From NCBI RefSeq assembly GCF_001316435.1, contig NZ_JXLL01000002.1, forward strand, positions 186,001 to 250,000: a DNA stretch of 64,000 bases, written 5' to 3'. Positions 9,394-16,637 of the stretch are shown here, piece by piece. Both the position numbers and the translations under genes were made by a program. The notes under the pieces were generated by a model. That model saw only the letters and a list, made by a program, of their open reading frames with translations, ran no database searches and was not told the DNA's origin. Position 1 is the first letter of the stretch; each line of letters opens with the position of its first letter. This stretch comes from Caloranaerobacter sp. TR13. GTDB taxonomy: Bacteria; Bacillota; Clostridia; Tissierellales; Thermohalobacteraceae.

Positions 9394-9445
9394 TAGTAAA
9401 ATTTCCTTTTGGGAGTTGTACTAAGCTAATAGTTTCGCTTTTTTC
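9378..9445 (+). terminator. riboswitch-controlled terminator
   Basis: AGCGAGAC (9378-9385, part of the aptamer) pairs with GTTTCGCT (9432-9439), reinforced by GCTTAGTA with TACTAAGC, and is followed by a T run. Because the 5' arm overlaps P1, metal binding should block this hairpin and switch the gene on. Confidence 0.8.
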
Positions 9446-9499
9446 ATGGATAAAAAATATTAAATTTACAATTAATAAATATATGAGGAGGTAATGAAC

Positions 9500-10162
9500 A
9501 TGATAACAGAATTTATAAGGGCTTTATTTTTAATTTTTATGGCTGAGATGGGTGACAAAACACAAATCTTAGCAATGTCATTTGCTACACAGTTTAGTGT
9601 TGAAAGTGTGCTATTGGGCGTGTTCATAGGTTCATTTTTAAATCATGGTTTAGCTGTAATATTAGGCACATATTTATCTAGTATAATACCAGTAAATTTT
9701 ATTCAAGTTCTAGCAGGGTTTTTATTTGTAGGATTCGCATTATGGACTTTATATGATGAAGATGAAGAAGATGAAAGTAGTAAAAAAAGCAGGTTTGGTC
9801 CAGTTTTGACTGTGGCTTTAGCATTTTTTATTGGTGAACTAGGAGACAAGACACAGCTCACAGCTATTACTTTATCGATAGATGCAAGATATCCATTTTT
9901 TATATTGTTAGGAACAGTAACTGGTATGGTTTTAACCAGTGTGTTAGGAATTTACGTTGGTAGTAAATTAGGGGATAAAATTCCAGAATTTACATTAAGA
10001 ATAGTTTCAGCGGCTATTTTCATGTTTTTTGGGGTGTCAAAGTTATATTCAACATTACCTGAAAATTTCATAACTCTATCCAATGTTTTGATATTTTTAT
10101 TATTAATAACAACTAGTACATATATGATTTTAAAAAAATCTTTAAGGAAAAGAAAAAATTGA
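9500..10162 (+). CDS. TMEM165/GDT1 (UPF0016) family Mn2+/Ca2+ transporter
   Basis: A 220-residue membrane protein made of two homologous halves, each with the family signature E-x-G-D-K-T: EMGDKTQ near residue 16 and ELGDKTQ near 117. They are separated by an acidic loop (DEDEEDESS). Relatives export Mn2+ (or move Ca2+/Mn2+ in exchange for protons), which fits the manganese riboswitch in its leader. The ATG at 9500 is preferred over 9494 because AGGAGGT then has a seven-base spacing. It probably protects the cytoplasm from manganese overload. Confidence 0.9.
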   Translation: MITEFIRALFLIFMAEMGDKTQILAMSFATQFSVESVLLGVFIGSFLNHGLAVILGTYLSSIIPVNFIQVLAGFLFVGFALWTLYDEDEEDESSKKSRFGPVLTVALAFFIGELGDKTQLTAITLSIDARYPFFILLGTVTGMVLTSVLGIYVGSKLGDKIPEFTLRIVSAAIFMFFGVSKLYSTLPENFITLSNVLIFLLLITTSTYMILKKSLRKRKN

Positions 10163-10180
10163 GGGATATTTGTCCCTCAA
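10159..10180. terminator. shared (bidirectional) terminator hairpin
   Basis: TTGAGGGA (10159-10166) pairs with TCCCTCAA (10173-10180). On the minus strand it is followed by a clean T run, so it serves the small gene at 10195-10332. On the plus strand the T run comes 9 bases later. Confidence 0.7.
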
Positions 10181-10194
10181 TAATCTAAATTTTT

Positions 10195-10332
10195 TTATCT
10201 TTTATTTAAAATACATCCGAAACCACGGAAGCAGAAAAAGAAAATGATAAATATGAAGAAGAAACCTCCTCCACCAAAGAAGAATTGGCTTTTAGGCTTG
10301 GAGCTATCTACTACAGAAATATTATTATCCAT
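10195..10332 (-). CDS. small Phe/Gly-rich membrane protein
   Basis: A 45-residue protein on the minus strand with ATG at 10332 and GGGGAGG well placed before it. It starts MDNNISVVDSSKPKSQ, runs through FFFGGGG into one strongly hydrophobic helix, and ends FRGFGCILNKR. No family is certain; it resembles other tiny membrane proteins of spore-forming Firmicutes. The gene converges on the manganese transporter and shares its terminator hairpin. Confidence 0.65.
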   Translation of the reverse strand: MDNNISVVDSSKPKSQFFFGGGGFFFIFIIFFFCFRGFGCILNKR

Positions 10333-10504
10333 ATATAAACCTCCCCATATCGGATATTTACTATCCTTTTCAATATATAATATGAGGAAATTCTGATTAC
10401 GTTACTATTTCATTCCAATAATTAGTAAACATCTTTTTTCTAATAAATGATATAATATGTTTAATATACTAGAGTGGAACTTATTTTTTATTGGAGGGGG
10501 ATGC

Positions 10505-12481
10505 ATGAATAAATTACAATTTATTATAAAAAAGGTTTTATTATTTTTATTGATATTACATATAACATTTAGTTCATATATATCTTTTGCTACTTCAGAA
10601 CTTAATGTAGATGTTAATATTGGCTTTAATGGATATATTAAAGCGGAAAAATCTGTTCCAATTAATATAACTATACAAAACAATTATAAAGATATAGATG
10701 GCAAGATACAGGTTTTAATTGATGAAATGCAAGGGCCTAAAAAACTGTATAAAGCTTATACAAAAGAGATTCAAATATTAAAAGGTCAAACTAAAACTGT
10801 TACAATAGGAGCATTGTTTGATTTTAACAGTTCAGATGTATTGGTTAGAATTGTAGATAATGATGAAAATATTATTTGGCAAGATACAGTATATACAACA
10901 GTTAAAAAACAATACTCTTTAACTATGGGGATCTTGAGTGAAAATGTTAAAAGTTTAGAGTATTTGAGTTTGGTTTATATTGAACAAAATGAAAAAACAA
11001 AATCATTTTTTGATGTTGTGGATATAGATGGTTATATTCCAAATGAAGATTATTTGTTAGAAACTTTTGATGTAATTGTAATAAATAATTTTGATATAGA
11101 AAAAATGACTTCTAAACAAATGTCTGTTATAGATAAATGGGTAAAAAAAGGAGGAGTATTATTAGTTGGTACTGGAGAAAACTTTAGTAAAACCCTTAAG
11201 GGTTTTAAAAGATTAGGCTTGGTTGATGTAGAAAATATAAGTGATATAGAAAATAATGCTAAGAATATTTATTTAGATAAAAATTTAGAAAAAAATAAAG
11301 AAAAACTTTTTGTAGTTAACAAAGAATACGGAAGAGGTCATATATATGTTATGCCTTTTAATTTAGGTGAAAGCCCGTTTGCTAATTGGAATCATAAGGT
11401 AGAGTTTATCAGCAAAACTTTAGAAGAACATTTTGGATTATTTGGTGAAAAAAAATTTATTGCTAGGCCGCCGATGTTTTTCATGTCAGGGGATATAGTT
11501 GAACGTATTCCAAAAAGTAGAGTACCTTCTGTTAAAGCTGTTTTTATTTTACTATTATTTTTTATTTTATTAGTTGGACCGATAAATTATATTCTACTTA
11601 AAAAGTACGATAAAAGAGAGTTAGGCTTTATAACAATACCTGTGATAGTTTTAGTTTTTTTAGTGTTAATTTATTCAATAGGTACAACTACGAGTTCTAA
11701 GAAACCCATAGTTAACAGCGTATCGATTATTGAGCTTATACCAAACACGGAATTGGCTGAAATTAATACTTTAATGGGTGTTATGAGTTTTAAAAATGAA
11801 GATGTAATGGTTAGTTTAGATAAAGATGTGAATTATAGTGATTCAAAAAATTCCTTTAGATATAATGCTGCTAATTATAAAAACGGAGAAATATTTGTTG
11901 AAAACTATATAGATAACCCAAAACATATAACCTTTTATAACAGAGGTATATGGGATGTAGAGATTTTCAATTTAAGAAAAGATATAAATTTAGATAAATT
12001 CATAAAAATTGATATTAATATGATTCAAAACCAAATAAAAGCAGAAGTTAGTAATCTATCTTCAAATGTTTTAGAAGATGCAGTCTTAGTTTATGGTACA
12101 AATAAATTTATTAAATTAGGCGATATAAAAGGTGGTCAAATTAAAACAGTTGACATTGATTTGAATAAATTTAATACTATTTATAAAAATGATATAGGTT
12201 ATTATAAATTACTAGATTTACTGTTCCCAGCTAAGACAGTAGAAGAAGATGAAGATATATTAAATAATTATGTAAAAAGAAGTATTTTACAAGAATATTT
12301 TGAAAGGGAATATAATATTTCTGAAGAAAGTAAATTGCTTTTAATTGCATGGAGTAGAGAAAATATATATAAGAAGTTAAGTGTTAATGGGAAAAATACA
12401 TATATAATAAGTAGAAACTTGATAGTTGCTCCAATAAAAATAAAGCTTCCCGATTTCTCATCAGAGGAGGGGAATAAATAA
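10505..12481 (+). CDS. large exported membrane protein of an ABC-transporter operon
   Basis: Encodes 658 residues from the ATG at 10505, which follows GGAGGGGG. A signal peptide (1-29) leads into a beta-rich domain, then a region resembling a degenerate class I glutamine-amidotransferase fold (DVIVINNF and WVKKGGVLLVGTG) at about 185-230. Two adjacent membrane helices follow at about 350-410, and then a C-terminal domain. No catalytic triad is evident. The stop codon overlaps the ATG of the ABC ATPase by one base, so it is co-translated with an exporter whose cargo is unknown. It may be the extracytoplasmic accessory part of that transporter. Confidence 0.75.
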   Translation: MNKLQFIIKKVLLFLLILHITFSSYISFATSELNVDVNIGFNGYIKAEKSVPINITIQNNYKDIDGKIQVLIDEMQGPKKLYKAYTKEIQILKGQTKTVTIGALFDFNSSDVLVRIVDNDENIIWQDTVYTTVKKQYSLTMGILSENVKSLEYLSLVYIEQNEKTKSFFDVVDIDGYIPNEDYLLETFDVIVINNFDIEKMTSKQMSVIDKWVKKGGVLLVGTGENFSKTLKGFKRLGLVDVENISDIENNAKNIYLDKNLEKNKEKLFVVNKEYGRGHIYVMPFNLGESPFANWNHKVEFISKTLEEHFGLFGEKKFIARPPMFFMSGDIVERIPKSRVPSVKAVFILLLFFILLVGPINYILLKKYDKRELGFITIPVIVLVFLVLIYSIGTTTSSKKPIVNSVSIIELIPNTELAEINTLMGVMSFKNEDVMVSLDKDVNYSDSKNSFRYNAANYKNGEIFVENYIDNPKHITFYNRGIWDVEIFNLRKDINLDKFIKIDINMIQNQIKAEVSNLSSNVLEDAVLVYGTNKFIKLGDIKGGQIKTVDIDLNKFNTIYKNDIGYYKLLDLLFPAKTVEEDEDILNNYVKRSILQEYFEREYNISEESKLLLIAWSRENIYKKLSVNGKNTYIISRNLIVAPIKIKLPDFSSEEGNK

Positions 12482-13407
12482 TGTTAAAAATAGAGAATTT
12501 AACTAAAAAATTTGGTAAAACCAAAGCTGTTGACAGTATTTCTTTAGAAATAAAGAAGGGAGATATATTTGGATTTGTTGGACCTAACGGTGCTGGAAAA
12601 ACTACTACCTTGAAAATGATAGCTACTTTACTAAAACCTACTTCAGGAGACATTCATATTGATGGAACAAGTATATATGAGAATGTAAGAGAAACAAGAA
12701 GTAAAATTGGATATATGCCAGATTTTTTTGGAGTGTATGATAATTTAAAAGTTGTAGAATATCTTGAATTTTATAGTGATGTAGCTGGAATACAAAAATC
12801 AGAAATTAACAAAAGAATAGATGAAATGCTAGAACTTGTGGATTTAACTGATAAGAAAGATGAATATGTTGATAATTTATCTAGGGGTATGAAACAGAGA
12901 TTATGTCTAGCAAGAAGTCTTATTCATAATCCTAAGCTTTTAATATTAGATGAGCCCGCTTCAGGGTTAGATCCTAGGGCTAGAGTTCATATGAAAGAAA
13001 TTTTAAAAGAATTGAAGAATAGAGGAAAGACAATAATAATTAGTTCACATATACTACCTGAATTATCAGAGTTATGTACAAGTCTTTGTGTTATGGAACA
13101 GGGGAAAATAGTTATTAGTGGTACTTTTGATGAAATAATGAATAGGGTAGAGGGAAGAAAAACTATTAAGATAAAGGTTTTAGAATCTGTAGATGAAGCA
13201 ATCACTTTCTTAAGTGAAGAAACTTTAGTTTCTTCAATAAAAAATTCAGGAAATGAAATAGAATTTGCTTTTAACGGTAATGAGAAAGATATGGCTAATA
13301 TTTTGAAAAAGCTCGTGACTAGACATATACCTGTTGTTTATTTTAAGCAGGAAGAATTGAACTTAGAAGAAGTGTTTATGAAGGTCACAAAAGGGGGAGA
13401 ACTATGA
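12481..13407 (+). CDS. ABC transporter ATP-binding protein
   Basis: A 308-residue ATPase with Walker A GPNGAGKTT, the Q-loop, the signature LSRGMKQR, Walker B LLILDEPASGLD and an ISSHIL switch. The C-terminal ~90 residues form the extension usual in ABC-2 type exporters. It overlaps the preceding gene by one base and the permease by four (ATGA), showing tight translational coupling. It energises the ABC-2 permease encoded next. Confidence 0.92.
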   Translation: MLKIENLTKKFGKTKAVDSISLEIKKGDIFGFVGPNGAGKTTTLKMIATLLKPTSGDIHIDGTSIYENVRETRSKIGYMPDFFGVYDNLKVVEYLEFYSDVAGIQKSEINKRIDEMLELVDLTDKKDEYVDNLSRGMKQRLCLARSLIHNPKLLILDEPASGLDPRARVHMKEILKELKNRGKTIIISSHILPELSELCTSLCVMEQGKIVISGTFDEIMNRVEGRKTIKIKVLESVDEAITFLSEETLVSSIKNSGNEIEFAFNGNEKDMANILKKLVTRHIPVVYFKQEELNLEEVFMKVTKGGEL

Positions 13408-14246
13408 TTAATCCTGTTTTGAAAAAAGAAATTAAAACTAAAATGCGAACTTGGAAGACACCAGCTTTGATAACACTATATTTAATGATTTTAAGTTTTT
13501 TTATGTTTTTCGCTTTTATCGAAGCTGTTAACGGAAATATATATAGAGGTTTTAGACCTCAATTTTTAAAAGAAACTTATATAATTATTACGATTATACA
13601 ATTAATATTAATAACCTTTATAGTGCCTGCTACAACAGCAAGCAGTATATCAGGAGAAAAACAGAGAAAGACATTTGATATTTTATTATGTACTAGATTA
13701 TCAAGTTTATCTATCGTTGTAGGTAAGTTGGCTGCTTCATTAGTTCAATTATTTTTATTATTGTTAGTTTCACTTCCTGTATTAAGTATACTATTTTTAT
13801 TTGGCGGAATTTCCCCGGGAAATATTTTAGCCCTTTTTGGATTTTTTGTCGTAACATCTATTTTATTCGGAAGTATAGGTTTGTTTACTTCTGCATATTT
13901 TAGAAAAGTAGCTACATCTACTATAGTAAGCTACTTAATTGCTTTATTCTTAGTATTAGGAACTATAATTCTGACAGTATTCTTTTATGAAGTATTTGAC
14001 GTAAATTATAATTCTGAAACTATTTTCAATATATTGTTATATTCGAATCCATTTTCAGGGCTAAGTTCAATATTATCTTATCAATTAGGAAATAAAATGC
14101 TTATGTTAGGTAGCCTATTAGGTAATCCCACTAAGTCGGTTTTAATGCCATTATATATTAATATAGTTTTTGATATTGTAATTTCTGTTTTGTTGATTAT
14201 GTTTACTTCATTAAAGATAAATCCATTGAGCAGGATTAATAAATAA
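13404..14246 (+). CDS. ABC-2 type permease
   Basis: A 280-residue protein with about six hydrophobic segments and the ABC-2 layout: a cytoplasmic amphipathic N terminus (MINPVLKKEIKTKMRT), a helix, and then SGEKQRKTFDILLCTRLSS, the cytoplasmic loop typical of this group. It forms the membrane channel for the ATPase before it. Substrate unknown. Confidence 0.88.
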   Translation: MINPVLKKEIKTKMRTWKTPALITLYLMILSFFMFFAFIEAVNGNIYRGFRPQFLKETYIIITIIQLILITFIVPATTASSISGEKQRKTFDILLCTRLSSLSIVVGKLAASLVQLFLLLLVSLPVLSILFLFGGISPGNILALFGFFVVTSILFGSIGLFTSAYFRKVATSTIVSYLIALFLVLGTIILTVFFYEVFDVNYNSETIFNILLYSNPFSGLSSILSYQLGNKMLMLGSLLGNPTKSVLMPLYINIVFDIVISVLLIMFTSLKINPLSRINK

Positions 14247-14297
14247 CTTGTCGAATAGAAAAAATGTAATTGTTATGGAAAAAGGGGGAGGGGAAGG

Positions 14298-15461
14298 ATG
14301 TATAGTTATAATTATTTAAAGAAATTATGTAAATTTCCACATCGTGGTAGTTGCTCTGACAATGAGAGTAAAGCAGGAGAATGTATTTATGAAGAAATGA
14401 GTAGGCTGGGGCTTAAAAATGTTGTTTTACAAAGATTTAAGTCACCAAAGGATTGTATGTATACATTTCCTATACAGTTTGGAATTCTTATAGTTTTAGC
14501 AGGGATAATGTTATTATTACAAGTTAATCCATTGTATTTATCTATATTTTTAATCCTTCCTATACTTATGATTTATTTAGAAGTTACAGGTTCATTAAGA
14601 GAAATTAATTTCTTTCCTAAATATGATTCTCAGAATATAATTGTTTTTGATGAGTTTAAGAAAGGAAATTCGACTATAGTCATATCAGGTCATTATGATA
14701 CACAAAAAGGAAGTTTATTGTTTGCTCCTAGTTTTCAAAAATATATACAGACATATTTCAATTTTTCATATTTAAGTTTTGCACTTATAATAGTTTCTGT
14801 TATTTTTAGTAATTTCATAGTAAGTCCAACTATTTATATTTTAGATACAATAGGGATTGTCCTATCTTTACTATCTATCACTTTTCTCATATATTCAAAT
14901 GTGACTGGTAGATACATAAATGGAGCAAATGATAACGGAACTGGAACAGCTTTAACTATGGCTTTAGCCAAGCATTATAAAAATGGAGAGTTTAATGATT
15001 ATAAAGATGTTAATTTTATATTCTTATTGACTGGTTGCGAAGAAGTGGGTTCAAAGGGTATGAAAGCTTTCTTAAGAGAATATAAAGACAAATTAGATAA
15101 AGATAATACATATTTTATTGTTATAGACAATATAGGGAGTGGGAAAATTACTTATCTAGAAGGGGAAGGGATGATAGTATTTAAGGAGTATAATAAGCAG
15201 TTAAAATATATAGCGAATGAATTAAAAGATATATATGATATACAGAAATTTAAAAATCTGTTATTGCCTACTGATTCTCTTCCTGTACTGAACCAAGGGT
15301 TTAATACTATTAGTTTCTTAGGCAAAGATGAGTATGGTAATATGGAAAATTATCATTGGCATACAGATACTATTGATAAAATTGAAAAAGAACAGATGGA
15401 TTATTGTGAAAAGTTTTTTATTGACTATATCAATTTAATACTTAAAAAAATCACAGGGTAA
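14298..15461 (+). CDS. membrane-embedded M28-family metallopeptidase
   Basis: A 387-residue protein with the M28 zinc ligands in order: GHYDTQ (His, then Asp), NGANDNGTGTAL (bridging Asp), GCEEVGSKG (catalytic and ligand Glu), VIDNIGSG, and YHWHTDTID (last His). The peptidase sequence is interrupted by about four hydrophobic segments (about 57-97 and 152-200), so the enzyme is tied to the membrane. It probably releases N-terminal amino acids from peptides. A GGGGAGGGGAAGG binding site precedes the ATG. It follows the ABC genes by 51 bases and may be in the same transcript. Confidence 0.85.
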   Translation: MYSYNYLKKLCKFPHRGSCSDNESKAGECIYEEMSRLGLKNVVLQRFKSPKDCMYTFPIQFGILIVLAGIMLLLQVNPLYLSIFLILPILMIYLEVTGSLREINFFPKYDSQNIIVFDEFKKGNSTIVISGHYDTQKGSLLFAPSFQKYIQTYFNFSYLSFALIIVSVIFSNFIVSPTIYILDTIGIVLSLLSITFLIYSNVTGRYINGANDNGTGTALTMALAKHYKNGEFNDYKDVNFIFLLTGCEEVGSKGMKAFLREYKDKLDKDNTYFIVIDNIGSGKITYLEGEGMIVFKEYNKQLKYIANELKDIYDIQKFKNLLLPTDSLPVLNQGFNTISFLGKDEYGNMENYHWHTDTIDKIEKEQMDYCEKFFIDYINLILKKITG

Positions 15462-15481
15462 GATTGTTTTTCTTACCCTTA
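15455..15481 (+). terminator. terminator overlapping the M28 stop codon
   Basis: AGGGTAAG (15455-15462) pairs with CTTACCCT (15472-15479). The stop TAA is inside the left arm. The T run lies mainly in the loop and after it, so efficiency is uncertain. Confidence 0.55.
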
Positions 15482-15540
15482 GCTTTTCGATAAGGTTATA
15501 TTACTTAATGAATTGAAAAAAATAACGTTCATAGACAAAT

Positions 15541-15680
15541 CTTTAGAGAAAACTAAGATTCATAATTTCGAAAAATCCTAACGCACCTAATCAAGACGTC
15601 CTATCTTGTAGGATGCTGGCTTAACGTCCTGTTAAGCCTACGGATTTTTCTGAAATTCTTCATCAAGTTTTCTTTGCTAA
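15541..15680. repeat. 140-base structured inverted-repeat element (MITE/REP-like)
   Basis: No reading frame is supported. The ends match as an inverted repeat: CTTTAG near 15541 with CTAAAG near 15675, AGAAAACT (15547) with AGTTTTCT (15666-15673), and AAAAATCC with GGATTTTT further in. Two smaller hairpins sit in the middle, ATCCTAC/GTAGGAT-like around 15600-15615 and CTTAAC/GTTAAG around 15620-15637. It is richer in G+C than its surroundings. It lies between convergent genes, beyond the 3' end of the selenoprotein operon. It looks like a mobile miniature element or a structured RNA; I cannot tell which. Confidence 0.5.
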
Positions 15681-15751
15681 AGCTTTGTAATTATTCACTT
15701 TTATTTTTTTCAATCATTATAGTTTTATTTTGTTTACAGTTCATTATAATC

Positions 15752-15997
15752 CTATTTATAAGCTTCCAATAATTCCTTTACTTCATTATATGATGGATAT
15801 CTTCCTTCTAATTTTATTTCACTATTTATCATTATGGCAGGTAGCTGAGTAACTCCTAACATGACTATTTGAGTTAAATTACTGATAATTTCTATCTTAC
15901 AGTCAATATCTAATTCTTTTAATGCCGCATCAACGATGGGCGCAAGCTTACTCATGCTTGTGCTTCAGCATAAAGATTCTAATATCTTTATTTCCAT
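15752..15997 (-). CDS. thioredoxin-fold mini-selenoprotein, Cys10-Sec11 (UGA read as selenocysteine)
   Basis: Read from ATG 15997 (AGGGAGG upstream) to TAG at 15752, the frame has 81 codons with one in-frame TGA at 15965-15967. The product starts MEIKILESLC-U-STSMSKLAP and continues with IVDAALKELD and QLPAIMINSEIKLEGRYPS. That is the pattern of small thioredoxin-like (redox-active disulfide type) proteins, with the cis-Pro loop LP. The UGA directly follows Cys10, which aligns with the first Cys of CKNC in the neighbour at 16308-16547. Calling a gene only from the internal ATG at 15955 would remove the active site. The paralogue at 16051-16296 has the same UGA. Redox partner unknown. Confidence 0.8.
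15924..15941 (-). promoter_or_regulatory. SECIS-like hairpin of the 15752-15997 gene
   Basis: The mRNA reads GCC-CATC-GTT-GATG-C-GGC: a 7-bp stem with one bulged C and a GUU loop. The loop G is 31 nt after the UGA. This meets the published bacterial SECIS rule (3-14 nt loop, G in its first two positions, 16-37 nt from UGA). Confidence 0.6.
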
Positions 15998-16023
15998 AAA
16001 ATACCTCCCTTGATTATTATAAA

Positions 16024-16044
16024 AGGACAAGAATTCCTTGTCCT
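16024..16044 (-). terminator. hairpin between the two Cys-Sec genes
   Basis: AGGACAAG pairs with CTTGTCCT around a 5-base loop. On the minus strand it is followed by TTTATAAT. It could act as a partial terminator lowering expression of the last gene of the operon. Confidence 0.55.
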
Positions 16045-16050
16045 CTAGTG

Positions 16051-16296
16051 CTAAAAATTTTCTATACTCTTAAGTACTTCAACTACTTCATCAACAGTTG
16101 GAATTTTGCCTTCAATTTTAATTTCACCATTAATCATTAATGTAGGAAGGTTAGTAATACCAGATTTAGCTATTTCAGGTAGATTGCTTATTAAATCAAA
16201 ATCATAATCAAGATTTAGCTTATCCAATGCCGCATCAACGATGGGCCCTAATTTACTGCCACCTCAACAAACCATTTCAAATATCTTAATATCCAT
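16051..16296 (-). CDS. thioredoxin-fold mini-selenoprotein, Cys10-Sec11 (UGA read as selenocysteine)
   Basis: From ATG 16296 (AGGAGG seven bases away) to TAG at 16051 there are 81 codons with one in-frame TGA at 16264-16266. The product begins MDIKIFEMVC-U-GGSKLGP, then IVDAALDKLN and NLPTLMINGEIKIEGKIPT. It is the same length as the next gene and clearly its paralogue (CU, PIVDAAL, ISNL, LP..MIN.EIK.EG). Both resemble the ordinary CKNC protein just upstream, so the Cys-Sec pair replaces the CxxC. The ATG three codons earlier is possible but too close to the binding site. It probably acts as a reductase or carrier for the permease encoded in the same operon. Confidence 0.82.
16229..16246 (-). 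promoter_or_regulatory. SECIS-like hairpin of the 16051-16296 gene
   Basis: Identical in sequence to the hairpin at 15924-15941 (7-bp stem, bulged C, GUU loop), here with the loop G 25 nt after the UGA. The shared block is 21 nt without a synonymous change, although the codons between it and the UGA are unrelated. Confidence 0.62.
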
Positions 16297-16307
16297 TTTC
16301 ATTCCTC

Positions 16308-16547
16308 CTATAAATATTTTTGAATAAAGTCTTTAATTTCATTTTTAGATGGTACTCTACCAGAAACTACAACTTTGTTGTTTATTACAAGTCCTGGAGT
16401 TTTCATAATTCCATAGCTTAAGATATCTTTAAATTCAGTAACCTTTTTTATTTCAGCCTCTATACCTAATTCATTTACTACTTCATTAGTCAAATTATAT
16501 AGCTTTTCACAATTTTTACAGCCAGCACCTAATATTTTGATAACCAT
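16308..16547 (-). CDS. thioredoxin-like (redox-active disulfide) protein, CKNC
   Basis: A 79-residue glutaredoxin-sized thioredoxin-fold protein: MVIKILGAGCKNCEKL with Cys10 and Cys13, the cis-Pro loop MKTPGLVINNKVVVSGRVPS, and a C-terminal helix. AGGAGGTGA precedes the ATG at 16547. These proteins often sit beside COG0701 permease genes and ArsR regulators, as here. It is the cysteine version of the two Cys-Sec proteins that follow it, and may be reduced by thioredoxin reductase or form a relay with them. Confidence 0.88.
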   Translation of the reverse strand: MVIKILGAGCKNCEKLYNLTNEVVNELGIEAEIKKVTEFKDILSYGIMKTPGLVINNKVVVSGRVPSKNEIKDFIQKYL

Positions 16548-16554
16548 ATCTTCA

Positions 16555-16637
16555 CCTCCTGTTCCCTATTTACTGTTCACTATCCTCTGTTCTCTGATTC
16601 TAGCACCCAGTACCCAGTACCAAGTACCCAGTACCTA
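16555..16637. repeat. degenerate short-unit repeat, first copy
   Basis: A run of CTGTTCCCT-like units is followed by CCCAGTACCCAGTACCAAGT-type 7-base units and ends in AGTACCTA. The last CTA is the complement of the permease stop codon (16635-16637). A second copy with the same order, orientation and gene-end position is at 40476-40550. Confidence 0.6.

Noticed and set aside
15752-15955. Short gene starting at the internal ATG 15955
   Set aside because: It has no ribosome site and would lose the first strand and active site of a thioredoxin fold. The proper site and ATG are at 15997.
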